DNA of 64,000 bases from Symbiodinium kawagutii (lineage: Eukaryota; Sar; Dinophyceae; Suessiales; Symbiodiniaceae): assembly GCA_009767595.1 (NCBI GenBank), contig VSDK01028448.1, forward strand, positions 203,180 to 267,179, given 5' to 3'. Below, piece by piece: positions 1 to 12,257 of the stretch (its first letter is position 1; each line of letters starts with the position of its first letter). A model generated the notes under the pieces. The model saw only the letters and a program-made list of their open reading frames with translations, did no database searches and was not told the DNA's origin. A program made the position numbers and the translations under genes.

Positions 1-73
1 CTGCTAACCAACAACTACCAAGCACTACTAATCAGCCAGTATCAACCACTACTAACCACCCCATTATGATCAG

Positions 74-216
74 CTATTGTTGCGAACGGGATCAGCTGCA
101 TTGCGGAACTGTGCTGCCCAGGTCCTTTGGCGGCCACCGAGGGCCAGGGGTTGGAAGATGAGCAGGAGCCGGACTCCCCTTCCCGGTTGCTGGAGGAATC
201 TCAGCTCAACCTCTAA
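74..216 (+). CDS. terminal exon, unknown protein
   Basis: After a GATCAG acceptor the frame at 79 stays open 45 codons to TAA at 214. It reads IVANGISCIAELCCPGP, then an acidic tail (EGQGLEDEQEPDSPSRLLEE). Third positions are G/C rich and the sequence turns repetitive straight after the stop, so this is probably the 3' end of a gene starting left of the window. No family recognised. Confidence 0.5.
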
Positions 217-1332
217 TGTTAGATCCATATTGAGAAACTGGTGAGAGGTAGATTACCCAGTGAACTCACCAGTTAACCACCCCAAGTAAAACCACCCCCA
301 GTTCTAGTCTAAGCCCAGTTTAACTCACCAGTTCCCCAGTTAAACCGAATGTTAACCCACCCCCAGTTAACTCACCCAGTGTCAACCTCTCACCTAGGAG
401 ACTTGTACTTTGTGAGAAATAAATCACGAGCTACCTGTGGCTGACTGGGGGTGGTTGACGAACACATGGATCTACCATTGCTGGTGATCATGTCAACGCA
501 ACTCGTGTGAGTAGCAACTCCTGCTGTGGTCAGACTGCCTGCGCAGTTTCACGACAAAACTTCCAAAGCCAATGGTTGATCAGTTTGTCAAGAGGAAGTT
601 CTTCTTGATGCTCATTTAGTTGGTGGTTTTAATTTTGCCGTTTTTTCCCGTGCATTCAGCAACTGTTGGTTGATTGACAAATATCTTTTGGGACGGATCA
701 TCACCACCAACCAGTATAGCTAGGATGATCATAGCCTTTGAGATCTTGGAGTTGCTCATCTGCATCATTTTACAGCAGGCTGGTTGATTGTTGCAGACCC
801 GAAAGATGGTTGCACTGATTGACCCGCAGTGTCAGTTGTTTATCAGGCATACCTGAAATAATCAACTAGTTTAAATGACAAATGATTGATGATGACTGAT
901 AGTGGAAACGGTTAACAATGTCTAGGTACTGACGGATGATCTTGCTTTAAAGCCATTAACAATGCTTGTTTAATGATAATAGCTGCGCTTAGCATGCACG
1001 ATGCGTGGTGGTTGAAGCTGACTTTTTCACGTCCGAGACTGTTGGGCTTTTCCATCGAAGTGGCATGGTGCTCAAAGAACTGAAGCAACAGATTTCCAGT
1101 CAGGCCACCAAGTAGCGTAATCAGAATCTCGGTCAATCAGGCCATCAATAGGTCATCAGAATCAGGCCATCAATAGGTTAATCATTGACCAATCAGGCCG
1201 CCAGAATCTCTGGTCCAATCAACGTTTCGAACCTGGGATGACCTGCCTGGTGCCACTGGATCATCACATAGACACATCCTGTTGAAGAAAATCCATCCAT
1301 GTTCAGAAGATCAGACCTCACCAAGAGTGTGC
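217..1332. other. non-coding, degenerate short repeats
   Basis: No supportable exon. The part at 236-400 is a degenerate AACTCACCAGTTAACCACCC-type repeat. The rest is diverged GGTTGATGA/TGATCA-rich sequence typical of the spacers here. Confidence 0.5.
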
Positions 1333-1490
1333 AGTGATTTGATCAGTGTTTTTTGTGACGAACCGCGCTAATGCAAAAACATCTCATCCATGGGAATCCA
1401 TGGTGCAGAAATTCTATCAGTTGTTCTGTGATGTCAAGTGGTGCTATCCCCCAAATGCCGCGAACAACTGATGACACTGATCAAATCACT
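1333..1490. mobile_element. small TIR element, family E
   Basis: A 17-bp terminal inverted repeat, AGTGATTTGATCAGTGT at 1333 and its exact complement ending at 1490, bounds about 158 bp without an ORF. I saw no second copy. A MITE is the simplest reading. Confidence 0.5.
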
Positions 1491-1545
1491 GAGCAGAAAC
1501 CACCAACAAAAACTGGCGATACAACTTAAAATGCCATTTGTTTAG

Positions 1546-1728
1546 CGATTTCTCCACCCAAAATACCATGGGGTGCTCCACCAACGATCACAACGGTACC
1601 CCCCTCCCCAGACTCCGCATCCAGGAAGAGATGTTGCAGATCTTTCTGGGACTGTTGGTGACCCCAGCGGCTGACCGTCCCAAAGCTATGACTGTTCCGA
1701 GGTCAGGGAAACCAACGTCAACATCCAG
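1546..1728 (+). CDS. internal exon, unknown protein
   Basis: Lies between a TTTAG acceptor and an ATCCAG|GTGATC donor, open throughout, with G/C-rich third positions. Reads FSDFSTQNTMGCSTNDHNG near the start and RIQEEMLQIFLGLLVTPAAD in the middle, a likely amphipathic helix. No family recognised. Confidence 0.5.
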
Positions 1729-1776
1729 GTGATCATAGTCTAATTGCCGAGGTAAACGTCGTCCATTCTTTTAGAT

Positions 1777-1875
1777 ATGGGTGTGCCCTCAAACTTGAGA
1801 TCCACAAAAATGGTTGGTTTATCATTGCAAATGGTTGATATCAAGGATCTTTTGGGGCTATTGAGCAACACCCAT
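1777..1875. mobile_element. family C element, diverged
   Basis: Starts ATGGGTGTGCCCTCAAACTT and ends TTGAGCAACACCCAT, with the family C core AAAAATGGTTGGTTTAT inside. Confidence 0.4.
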
Positions 1876-1910
1876 ATGTGAGTTTGAGATAGATATGGAA
1901 CACACAATGA

Positions 1911-2011
1911 CTGGTTGGTGGTTTTAAACTTTTTTAGTTTCCCTGGTAATCATTCACAATTGGTTGGTTGACAAACATATCTTTCATAGGGGTGGTTCAA
2001 CCACCAACCAG
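1911..2011. mobile_element. family B TIR element
   Basis: Begins CTGGTTGGTGGTTT and ends AACCACCAACCAG. Core GGTTGGTTGACAAACAT is shared with the copies at 61595 and 29140. GT lies 3 bp inside the left end and AG is the right end. Confidence 0.75.
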
Positions 2012-2232
2012 TAAACTCAGTGGGCAGTGTTCCGTTGAAAGGTGGAGCAGGGAGGTACCCAGCTTCTACAGAATTCTTCTTGTTAGTTGGTTGTTGGTAG
2101 GCCAGACCCTTGACCTACTAGGTCTACTCACTCACGTTGGTTGGTACTGATCTTCATTCATCATGAAGAACTCAATCGGTTTGCGGTCGATAGTGGCAGA
2201 TTGCTGATGGTTACTAATGGTTTAGTTTTATT

Positions 2233-2867
2233 GTGATTACTTGCGTTACTTGTTCAAAGTTGATAGTGATTGATCTTGATCGAACACATGCAAATGATGT
2301 TCGTGTTGGAACAGGCCGAGTTTTCCAGAAGATGCAGTTGACATCGGTCACTTGTGTTGTCAATTTCTTGTCTGGCCTTCTGTGCAATAGCTGTGAAGAT
2401 ATTGATAGCACCAGCATTTGGGGGTACTGGGATACCCATACATTATGCAGTACTTGTATGGGTTGCTCTCATAGCGAAGTACAACTGCCCGTTTTCAGTA
2501 GGAGATCAAGCTGCTGGATTTCAAATCCGTCGACGTTTGCGAGTTGTCAGATCGGCTGTCATTGTTTAGCATATAATTACCTATGTTATACTAATATAGT
2601 TTATTATATTTTTATACACACACACACCGTATGTTTAGTGATCATAGCCAAGCAGAAAAGGATAAGGTTTGCAGTTTGCGCAATAGTGGTAGTTTACAAT
2701 ACATTTTATGGGGAAATGCTATTTGACATAGTCCCAAATACCCATTATTGTTCAACCACTATATTGAAGCCTAAAGGCTTTCCTAGTGGATCGCCAAGAC
2801 AGATACAGTATTGCTTGAAGGCGTTCTTTTGTCAATGTTGGCAGGATGGTGATTCACTGGGAAAGGT
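2233..2867 (+). CDS. low-confidence long ORF ending at a GT donor
   Basis: Open for over 200 codons and passes an AAG|GTAATA donor at 2868, just before element A1, where the frame then stops. Cysteine rich (CVTCSKL, CSTCMGCSH). Third positions are A/T rich, unlike the confident exons, and a CA microsatellite is translated inside. It may be a decayed element ORF or chance. Confidence 0.25.
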
Positions 2868-2870
2868 AAT

Positions 2871-2998
2871 ATGGCTGTGGGTCAAAACCCTTAGTCCCCC
2901 TGGTTCCCCATCACCAACCAGGCTGTTTTCCCTATAGTTGGCTGGTTATTATCCACCATGAGTCATTGGTTGGTTAAGAGCTTGACCCAGCTCGCCAT
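2871..2998. mobile_element. family A TIR element (A1)
   Basis: Starts ATGGCTGTGGGTCAAAAC and ends CTTGACCCAGCTCGCCAT. Shares the CCCTGGTTCCCCATCA segment with copies at 29887 and 57982. Same orientation as those two, opposite to 19000 and 24577. Confidence 0.75.
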
Positions 2999-3019
2999 AT
3001 GGTGAGCCACTAGCGGCTT

Positions 3020-3325
3020 GTGATTGGTAAAAGGGCTGAAGCCCAGCGGCTTTCCCTCCGCCTCGTTGCCTGGACTGTCACCAGCCCTCCGCTATTGGAG
3101 GTGTTGGCTGCCAATAGCAACAGGAAGGCGAGGGCAGTGGTGGGCAGATCCTTTGCTTGGCATATGAACTTGGATAGCTGGAGAATCACCATATCTTGGC
3201 AGGGAACCCCCAGGAAAACAGCTGAATCAATGATGAGTCTTTCATTGCCAGGTCTATTTACCAGAGAAGAATCGCCCACTTTCCATCCCAACATCCCGAA
3301 GTGCATGAAAGCACTGGCACGTTGA
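3020..3325 (+). CDS. low-confidence ORF, possibly an old dispersed element
   Basis: Open 101 codons on + and also open on -. Lies just left of a telomere-like dispersed repeat. Lysine- and arginine-rich part reads NSNRKARAVVGRSFAW. No motif identified and no clear splice sites. Confidence 0.25.
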   Translation: MIGKRAEAQRLSLRLVAWTVTSPPLLEVLAANSNRKARAVVGRSFAWHMNLDSWRITISWQGTPRKTAESMMSLSLPGLFTREESPTFHPNIPKCMKALAR

Positions 3326-3599
3326 GACGATCTTGACATCTTTGGAATTGGGTGTGTCCACGTACAGGGCTGGCCTTAGCTGACGATACTTCCAAATGAA
3401 CCAAAGCACATACTTTTCAACAGAGAAATCACTGGTTTTGGTTTACCCTCTGGAAAAATACCCTCTTGCAAAGAAAATCCCGACCATTGAGTCAGCTGGT
3501 TTACCCATCTAGAATGGTGATTCTTGACCTCCACAAGGTAGGGCCCCCAATCTTTGGCTAATTTGGTGACCAGGTGAAGGCTATTTATATACATATATT

Positions 3600-3890
3600 T
3601 ATACGGCAAGACCCTATGGTTTGCCCGTGACCACAAGACCTGCCCAGAAGTGAGTCTTGTCAACTGTTCAAAACACTGCGCAGGCCCGTTGTTTTGAAAC
3701 TCTGAGAATCAAGAAACCCTAACCCTAAACCCTAAAACCCTAACCCTAAACCCTAAAACCCTAAAACCCTAAAACCTTAAAACCCTAAACCCTAAAACCT
3801 AAACCCTAAAACCCTAAACCCTAAATCACTGCGTATAGCCGGTGTTTTCTCACTGATTCTTCGAGCAATGTTCATTACGCACAGACACTG
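3600..3890 (-). repeat. dispersed repeat T with telomere-like array (copy 1)
   Basis: Contains about 110 bp of irregular CCCTAAA/CCCTAAAA (3713-3825), flanked by GCCCGTTGTTTTGAAACTC and ATCACTGCGTATAGCCG. The same flanks recur at 30660, 40128 and 45815, so the array is part of a dispersed element, not a chromosome end. Confidence 0.75.
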
Positions 3891-3954
3891 CGCGTATTTA
3901 TATATCAGTTTTTTGTTTTACTTATTTATTTATCTATTTATCTATTTGCACATA

Positions 3955-4012
3955 CATATATATATATATATATACACATGTATAAATATATATATATATA
4001 TATATATGTACA
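3955..4012. repeat. (TA)n microsatellite
   Basis: Two TA runs separated by CACATGTATAAA. Similar TA-rich tracts occur near 5510, 16850, 22508, 26140, 31395, 34160, 40465, 41805, 42630 and 54408. Confidence 0.9.
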
Positions 4013-4184
4013 AATAACTGTAGTGAAATGGCACATCTTAATCATCTTAACTGAGGGGCCTCCACCTTGGTACCCAGTTTTGAACGGCGCAGGATCTCCG
4101 CTCACTGGGAGCCTCTCAAGACTTATCCGTTCGAGGCTGCCCGTACCACCGGTACAAACTGCGGGTTGATACAGCAGTGCTTCC

Positions 4185-4292
4185 ATGTGGTGGTTTCTCA
4201 AAATAGAGAACCTCAAAAATGGTTGTTTTATGATTTATATATAATGCAATATTGGATGATTTGGGTCCCCCTATTTTGAGAAACCACCATGT
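4185..4292. mobile_element. family C TIR element (C1)
   Basis: ATGTGGTGGTTTCTCAAAAT at the left and ATTTTGAGAAACCACCATGT at the right, near-perfect inverted repeats. Core is in inverted orientation (CAAAAATGGTTG … ATGATTTGGG). Confidence 0.8.
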
Positions 4293-4767
4293 CAGTTGTC
4301 TCAAGTGTAGTTATTCTATATAGTATACAATCATGGTATTTAGCTCTATAAGTGGCATAGAGCCACGGTAGATGATTGTGTAATGTGGGCGAACGAACCA
4401 CTACAACCACGGTTGCAAACAGTTATGAGCAGTAGGGATGCACATCTACGAGGTGAGGGAAACATAAATCATTGGTCTGCCGTTTGCATATTCCTGGCAC
4501 AGACTGATGGATTCTCAGCACATACTATTCTGTGACCTTGGTTCAAAGGGCTGAAACGGCTCGTTTGCGTGTTTGTTCTATCTAAGACCCTGCTCGAACC
4601 TAGATTGTTAACCCGGAGACATGTCTGACAGGATCATACCCTCCCTCATCACCATTGCGCATATTAGTGGAAAAACAACATCAGCAAGATAAAGACTGCA
4701 CTTAAATGTTCAGCGCTCTGAACCTTACATCTTACCACCCCGTCCTATCTGAAAGCAAAATGCAAAT

Positions 4768-4953
4768 CTAGAGGATGTAGCAATCATCACTGTTGGCGAC
4801 AAACTCCTCTCAGAGAAGATGTCGTGTGACCACTGGCAGGCTCTGTTGGTACTACCAGAGGATGGCAATGGACAGGCACAGCGCGGCTTGGTGCTCTGCG
4901 AATCCTGGTGTTCAGGTGGAATATTTGACAGAACCAATTCCTACCAGATATGA
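4768..4953 (+). CDS. exon, unknown protein
   Basis: Open 61 codons to TGA at 4951, with an upstream stop just before the AG. Reads LEDVAIITVGDKLLSEKMSC then LLVLPEDGNGQAQRGLVL. Strand/turn pattern is protein-like and third positions are G/C rich. It could instead end at the TTCAG|GTGGAA donor near 4914. Confidence 0.5.
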   Translation, partial: LEDVAIITVGDKLLSEKMSCDHWQALLVLPEDGNGQAQRGLVLCESWCSGGIFDRTNSYQI

Positions 4954-6022
4954 ACATGATTCTGGATGATGCTGGGACAGTATTGGATACAGCGAGCCTT
5001 GGACAATGAATTAGAACCAGCATGAACCAAGTATAGTTCTGAGCATGTTCCGCCTGATTTGAGGGTTTGGCGCCTCTTTGGGTACTGCGAAATTCTGTTG
5101 GGGAACGGTGAAATCCGTCTCAACGCAAGGGAAATAGTTTGGATAATCCAAACCAGGAATGACAACTTGGGAATGTCAAACCTCATTGAACTGGGAATGT
5201 CAAACCCAAGCCAGGTGTCTACAAGGTTGACACCGGCAGGAGAAGGAATATAACTTGCTCAAGCGTTCAGAGATAGATTTGTGGTTAGTTGAAAAGACCC
5301 CTGTTGGGTTGCTGGGAGTGGGTGACTGTGGATGTGATTGCCATCCATCATATGCTTGTGATGATTTTATACAAGCACTAACTATACTCGTACAAAATTG
5401 TCTTTGGGGCGAGGAACAAATTTCACAGGGGGGCGAAAGAAATGTGTTTCATTCGCGATATGTTTTCAGATGCTATTTTTGTTCTGCGAGGCAGCTTTTT
5501 TTTATATATACACATATATAGATAAAACATTTATATATATATATATAAATATAATGTATGTGTTGGATCTATTTCGCTGGGGGGTCGCAAAATGCACTCC
5601 CAAAACATGTTTTTTTCTTTGACAAAGGTTTCTCAAAGAACAAAAAATATTGGAGAAAGAACACTTTGATGTGCAGCCTGGGTTTCCTGAGCTCACCATG
5701 GTTAATTCCAGACTGGTAGCTTCTCACAAGCCGAACCTAAGGATGGTGAATCTTACCAGTGACAAGCACAGGGGATGCCAACCTCAGCTTCCCAGCCTCC
5801 AACTTGTACCGCAGGCCATGGCGGCTGCAGTCAAGTCTGTGCACAACACAGCACAGGCACGGCGGAGTCATAGTTAGATAAGCATGCTTCAAGATGCTTA
5901 GTGATGGTATGGCATGGTTCATGGTTATTTAGTGTTCATGCCTAACTATGCGTAGTGATGCTTGAGGATGATAGCCATGTAGGAAGCTGTGGGTTGAGTA
6001 TTTCATACTTTGATAAGAGGAA
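4954..6022. other. mostly non-coding, two weak islands
   Basis: Holds a duplicated GGGAATGTCAAACC motif (about 5170-5210), a TA/TTTATA tract at 5510-5555 and a GC-richer island at 5650-5877 open in several frames. I could not choose a frame. Confidence 0.4.
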
Positions 6023-6152
6023 ATGATGAGCAATCAGAACCAACCATATCGGTTGATCAGCTTGCTGCAAGCTGCTACCAGTCGAACTGATCCACCATCG
6101 ATTCTCAGGGACCTTCACTGCCCGTGGAGTTGCTGGTGTATTAAGAGTCACC

Positions 6153-6269
6153 TACCCTTTGGTAAACTAACATGGCTGGCTGGAAAATCAACCGCAAATG
6201 GATGATTTCCCAGGGTTGTCCTAACACAATGGTGGATTTTCCATTGCCATGTTAGTTTACCACAGGGTA
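6153..6269. mobile_element. family D TIR element (D1)
   Basis: TACCCTTTGGTAAACTAACA at the left and CCATGTTAGTTTACCACAGGGTA at the right form the inverted repeat. GT is at TTTG|GTAAAC and AG at CCACAG|GG. An open frame from 6023 runs right up to this GT (ends LHCPWSCWCIKSHLPF). Confidence 0.75.
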
Positions 6270-6373
6270 TATTAACTGATAGGTAGCTTCACCAAACCCT
6301 ACGTCCACTGGTGAACTGATTCCATCGTGAAGCGAGCAGATGGCCTTTGATATGGATCAACGACTTGCGTCAA

Positions 6374-6477
6374 ATGGTGGTTTCTTAGAATAGGGGTACC
6401 CCCCAATCATCCACTAGTAGTCATTTATAGGAATAAACCAGCCATTTTTTGGGTCCCCCATTTTGAGAAACCCCCAA
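6374..6477. mobile_element. family C TIR element (C2)
   Basis: ATGGTGGTTTCTTAGAAT … ATTTTGAGAAACCCCCAAAT with core CAATCATCCA … TTTATAGGAATAAACCAGCC. Confidence 0.8.
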
Positions 6478-7403
6478 ATGGCGCCAGATGTTACTGTCCC
6501 CAATTCTACCGCTTGGTGCTGATATTCCCAGCATGGATCGAGCTAAGCCCATTGAACAGCCAAGGATTTGGCGCCGCTCCAATGTTCATGGCGCAATGGA
6601 ACATCGTCGCGCGATATAACCAGTTAGAACTAGTTCACAACAGGGAACAAGCACCTGGATATCATCCCTGACAGGCCTGACAGGTTGGTTATTTGGCAAT
6701 TCTTCTCAAACAACAGTCCCAAGCAACCATCATTCATTGGCCTTTGATTGAATTTGTCCTTTGTGATTTCAGGATGCCATCTTGGAGATCCACCACAGGA
6801 CTGTGTCCAACATCACAAAAACGGATTGTGTTTGCGATGTTTTTTGAGCCTTCAGAGGCGACTACAATTAGATGAGTCAACATATGATCAAATTATGATC
6901 AAGCATATACAGCAGTCGTTTGGTCATAGTAGCTATCGGATTTAGACTCTAGTCAAAAGTCATGTGACCAACCATACCATATACATCAGTTGAACTAGAT
7001 GATCATAGTACCATACCATAGATGACCAACCATAGAATCATTACCATCGACCGGCGGCGTCAGGGGTCGGAGTTGACATCGCTGGCGATTCACGAGGTCT
7101 CTCTAGAAGGCCGGGCGGGGGCAGGGATAGTGTAAGTAAATGATCCAGTAAGTAGATGCTCCAAGATCACTATCATTAATAAACCATCATAAACTATCAG
7201 TGATAGTATAACAAAATAATGACACTGAGTATTGACATAATTAGTGATTAAGTAGTGAGATGATTCTGACATCATCACGAGAATGACATATATGTTATCG
7301 CGAATTGACATATGCTAGTATCACATGCGTGTATCACACATTAGTATCAAATATTAGTATCACGCATTAGTATCACATATTGGTATCACTGTCCTTACAA
7401 TAG

Positions 7404-7508
7404 GGGTGTTTGTCAAAATAGGGGACCCCCAAATCATCCATTATTAACCATTTATAGCAATGAACCCACCATACCTTTGGGGTCTCCCCATTTTGACAAA
7501 CCACCATA
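7404..7508. mobile_element. family C TIR element (C3)
   Basis: GGGTGTTTGTCAAAATAGGG … CCATTTTGACAAACCACCAT. The left TTTGTCAAAAT and right ATTTTGACAAA changes match each other, so both TIR arms changed together, as in a family sub-type. Confidence 0.8.
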
Positions 7509-7559
7509 TCACTATTATCAAAAACATGTCAACCATTCTTAAGAATTTATTTCTGGTTA

Positions 7560-7745
7560 TAACCCCTATAGAACCTTATAGGAACCACATGATTAACCAC
7601 AGGCTATGGTTATAAGCCTATGGTTATTGATGGTTATAACCACGAATCCAATCACAGTTATTAATGGTTATTCTATGGTTATAAGCCTATGGTTATTAAT
7701 TCTATGGTTATAAGCCTATGGTTATTAATGGTTATAACCACAGCT
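7560..7745. repeat. degenerate satellite, GGTTATAAGCCTAT type
   Basis: Repeated GGTTATAAGCCTATGGTTAT units of about 22 bp with drift. Resembles the reverse complement of the 20-bp satellite at 63821-64000. Confidence 0.6.
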
Positions 7746-7904
7746 CCAACCATACTTTCACTGTCAATTCGATCCGTGATTGGATTCGTCGTTGGCGCGT
7801 TGAGGCGGACAAGAGGACCTTGAGGGCACCTGGCATCGAGTGCAACCCGGCCTCAGGCAGATGGTCAGATGGTCGAGTGCACCAGGGTTCATATAGGTTT
7901 ACGA

Positions 7905-8130
7905 GTGGTGAATGATGATCAATGATGGTTGGCTGATGGTTCAGTGATGGTTAACTGATGCTTACGTGATGGTTAAGTGATGCTGAACTGATGGTTCACT
8001 GATGGTAAATTGATGCTTAAGTGATGGTTATGTGATGGTGAACTGATGGTTCAGTGATGCTCAAGTGATGGTTAAGTGATGGTGAACTGATGGTTAATTG
8101 ATGGTTAAGTCACGGTCAAGTGATGGTCAA
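7905..8130. repeat. 10-bp satellite, GTGATGGTTA type
   Basis: More than 20 units of roughly 10 bp (TGATGGTTAA, TGATGGTGAAC, TGATGCTTAAG) in tandem. The complementary ACCATCAACC form occurs at 25300-25450. Confidence 0.75.
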
Positions 8131-10126
8131 TTCTCACCTGCTAGTTAAGCGATAGTCAATGGATAGATAATCGACGATTATGAACATAGCTGGCTGGATA
8201 ACCCACCATGTCTAGATGCATTGCCTATTGGGAACGGCCATTTTCCAGCAAGCAGTGTTTGACTACCCGAGGGTGGTTGAGGAACAATCATGGGCAATTG
8301 ATTGACTTTTGTTAGATAGGGGTGGATATTGATTATAAGGATTTATAAGGTGTATAATGTTCAATAGTGGTGAATGGCCCATGACTGGCAGTGAAAACAT
8401 AGTTCTCACCGTTGCTTGCAGAAAACACAATCATAGCGTATATTTCTTCATGATGAGTATGAAACATGACAGTTACTATCAATTAAGCATCACCCCTGGT
8501 ACTGTAACTGGGGTATGACGGTATGATCATGATGAACCCCGCAAATTCACCATCATTAACCTTGTCAATCAACCAGTAATAAGGGCCATGGTTGAGAGCC
8601 ATCCCTGGTTACTGGGCTATGGTTGAAGGCTCATGGCACGCAGTGATGGCACTCACTGGGGATGGTCATTCAAGTTGTGCTTGGGTGCCAATGGTCAACA
8701 GTGAATCCTGGTAAGGGGGCACACCAGCAATCCTTGACCATGGCTTATAGCTAGGGTCATTTGCAACAGCATCTCCAACAGTAGCAGGGATTGCAGCCAG
8801 AAATCGCCAACACGATAGGTGCGATGTTTGAGATCCAACTATGAGATGCAAATACCGACCAAGCCTATAAATCAACTTCAGGGGGATCCAACGCATGACT
8901 GTCCATAGTCCCAAGCCACTTCAGGAGCAGGGAGATATCAATGTTCGATGCTGATCTCAGCTCTCTTTGAGCCGTGTCGGCTTTCAGAACTGGGCGCTCT
9001 GGGCGCCTATTCTCCGGCACCAAATCTAGACGCAAAGATGGGTGAACTCAGTTGGTTGTGGGTCAAACTTGTCAATGTATGAACCAACCAGAAAAGGGGT
9101 AGGTGAACTCCCAACAGTTCCACTAGGAGCTGGTCATGTTTTAGGGATGTTCACCAAGGCTAAATACAACCCAAAGGCAGTGCACGGCCTGAAATCCTTG
9201 GAATCATAACTTTGGGGTCCCCCATGACTTCAGAAACCACCATTTGTTCACCATGACTTGTCATGACCGTGGTTAATGGTGGTTGATTAGTTGATTAATG
9301 GTGGCTAATGGTGGTTGATTAGTGGTTATGATATTGTTGATGATTATATTCAACCCGGGCATTGCCAGAGGCTATTGCTTGCAATTCCCAAGCTGAATCC
9401 TGCAGTTGAGCCCCAGTGGATGGCTGCTGAACGACCCACCCGAGCGCTTGCTGCAGCGCAGCTCCAAGGTACACCGATCGATGCGTTGCAGAGGAGCAGA
9501 GTTGTGTGTTGCTTCCAGGGGATAGAAAGGAGGCGGGCTGTGGGGGTTCGTTGGTGCCGCGGGTTGATCAAGAATGGTGAGCAGGCAGTAACAGGCAATG
9601 AATATCAATGAATGGAGGATGTATGCATAGGTAAATAGAGATGTACATACAGTATATAGAGAGAAAAACACGACTAGTGAGAATAGGGATGTACCAGCTA
9701 TCAGTCGGTCGATTGCCTGGCCAGTTGGTTGGCTGGCTTGTTGTTTGACTAGTGGACTGATCCTGCTGAGGAGAACACATGGTGAATACCCAGGGAAACT
9801 TGGGGATGTATCACCCCACCAGAGCCCTCAGCCTTGCATGTTGCGCGCCCAGGCCTTCAGATGGCTCTCATCAATGACCAACTGGTTCCTGGGTAACTTG
9901 GAGGCAGTGATGATCAATATTCTATGATGCATACATGGCTTTAAGAGTCTTCAATATGCGTAATATACATGTATATACATGTAAAGTAATAAATGGTTAT
10001 TCTAGACACATCTTGACGGTATATTTTTGCATAATAACCATTTGTGAAAACAATGTATAACCATTTTGAACCTTATATACATACTATTTGCGTGTCCAAA
10101 CTTTCTTCTAAATGGATTATGCTCAG
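8131..10126. other. mostly non-coding; ambiguous island at 9380-9560
   Basis: Diverged spacer with a truncated family C fragment at 9206-9242. The GC-rich island 9380-9560 is open in three frames (one reads LSPSGWLLNDPPERLLQRSS before an AAG|GTACAC donor) and probably holds an exon I could not fix. Confidence 0.35.
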
Positions 10127-10242
10127 TGTTTGGACCCACGGCTGGTGCGTCAGCAAGGACGGCTGGGTGGCGCCTGTACAGAATCCTTGAAGACACAAGG
10201 CAGTCGCAATGCACCACTTGTTACTGTACCTACCATGCTTAT
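10127..10242 (+). CDS. internal exon, unknown protein
   Basis: Flanked by a GCTCAG acceptor and a canonical CTTAT|GTAAGG donor. Reads CLDPRLVRQQGRLGGACTES then GSRNAPLVTVPTML. A second frame is also open, so the phase is not certain. No family recognised. Confidence 0.5.
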
Positions 10243-12104
10243 GTAAGGGTTATAACTCACTTTTTCAGGTCCTTTGCCATTTACAGTGGTTATATGTTAG
10301 GAACCTTACCCTAACTTCACTTCACAACCACATAGCATTTGAGAGGGAAAGTTATTTTAGATACAATACAGCCCAAGCTTAGCTGATTGAATCCCAATGC
10401 ACTTTAGTAATTCTGTCATCAGCTGCTTTCAGAACTTGTCTCTGAATATGGGGGGACTTGTGCCAAGACCAAAGAGCTTGACTGTTGGCCATTCGGGGGT
10501 CGCTTCAGTGTCAATTCCTGCATATCGTTACCGCTCTCTAGGCATTACAGAAACACTAGGGATCAACCGGCCGAAACCCGTCCTCAGTCACATGGCTATC
10601 TTCACCTTGCGCCTACCGCTCTACGTGTCCTTTTTGTGTCAACCACCCTGTTGCTGATTGGGTAGCCCGGTGGGGTACACTAATGCATGGCCAGATGTTG
10701 GGATGATGACCTCTGAGCCCACGGCCGTGGCATTTGTTGTTGGTAACTCCAGAATGTATGTCTTAGGCAAAACATTAAACCAATTGAAACATGTATTCCA
10801 ATGGCATTGCCTACCAATTGGCTGTCGTTGGCATTAATTCCAATGTATGGTTCTTTGAATCTTAAACCAATTGAAACAGATGGTTCTTTTAATCTTAAAA
10901 CAGATGTACATAGTAAGATTATGTAAGATTGAAACATGTTTGCTGTGCCGTTAAAATCTTACTAGAACAGTTGCTTGTCAAGCACTGGTGTGATGAAATC
11001 CCTAGGGCGTATCGCACCCGGTTGAATTTCCATGTATTTGCCAGGCAGTACAACCCTCTATAAGACCCAGCACTGGCAGAGTTGTGTGTTCAAGGTTGGA
11101 GCTATTGCAAAAGGATTGGTCTTGCAACACTTACATACCAAAACATACTAAGAGATTAGTTGATCTGAGTGGGGCATGGAAAAAAACGCTATTGCAACAA
11201 TGACATCAGACTACTCCCCCATCCTGTTTGGCATGTTCACCAAGAGAGAGAGTGATACCTAGGGTCCAGGCCTGAACCTGTGGATTACGATGATTCGAAC
11301 TTTCAATGAGTACGTGCATACGTACAGATGTTGCAGTTTGTTATATACCTATATTTATATATACATATACCTGTATGAATAGAACAGCTAACCTACACTC
11401 ACATAAATGAATGGACATTTATTCACACCTCTAGCTACTTGAAACCAGAAATATATTAGTGGAAACTTCCAAACATTTACACTTACGTGTATATATTACA
11501 TAAACTAACTTAGCCACTTGAACCCACGGGAGTAGATAGAATATCCCTTATGCAATATATAAACATGAATATATAAACCATTTACCCATTGGTTACGGTC
11601 CAATTTCATATTCTATCTATTTCACGATCACTATCATTGATAAACGAAATGGGTTTCTCTAGACAGTTTCATAAACCATACAGTCATAAATATATAAAAC
11701 CATGTTATATAGACAGTGTCAAAACGAAACTATTTCATAGTCATAAACTTATAAACCAACTTTCCGTAGCTATCGACTGAATTTCTATTTCAGGATCAAC
11801 ATCTAAGTTTTATGGTCCAAATTTCAATCAGCTGATTTAGCTAAACCAAACACTTTCATTTTCTCAGCTGATCAGCTTCAAGGCAAACGTCCTATGGAGT
11901 TGCCGCCCAAAGAGGCGGGGCTTTGCAGCCGGCCCACGGCTGCACGGCTACCAGCTGTGAGAAGCAGCGAAACCCTCAAGCCATGGTGGTGGACCCCTCA
12001 AATCATCCAGTTTATTAACTATTGCGATAACCATCTGTGCAGTAGTAATAAAACATATAAAGTAATAAACTACAATCAAGCAGTTTACAAACCATTATAC
12101 ACCC
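10243..12104. other. no firm exon; possible ORF at 10397-10657
   Basis: An 86-codon ORF at 10397-10657 (PRPKSLTVGHSGVASVSIPA) has mixed codon use and no clear splice sites. The rest is AT-rich spacer. A GC island at 11894-12000 is open in all three frames and runs into a family C fragment (11995-12050). Confidence 0.35.
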
Positions 12105-12215
12105 ATGGCCCATGTAGGTAGAGTTATGCCACAATCAGTAGAATTCATAGAGTCCGTGGATAGAGTTTCTCGTTGCGAAGATTCCGAAGGTGACAGGTCC
12201 GACGAGGAATCCTGA
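12105..12215 (+). CDS. short acidic exon or ORF
   Basis: ATG at 12105 opens 36 codons to TGA: starts MAHVGRVMPQSVEFIESVDR and ends in a charged run CEDSEGDRSDEES. Lies just upstream of family D element D2. It could be a start exon or a terminal exon. Confidence 0.4.
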   Translation: MAHVGRVMPQSVEFIESVDRVSRCEDSEGDRSDEES

Positions 12216-12257
12216 TTGATGGTCAAAGAGTCCAGGCTTTAACAAAGGTGATGCTGC

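Noticed and set aside
3020-3325. Retrotransposon protein
   Set aside because: No reverse transcriptase, integrase or RNase H motif is visible; kept only as a low-confidence ORF.
3713-3825. True telomere
   Set aside because: Array is degenerate, internal, and has flanks shared with three other loci.
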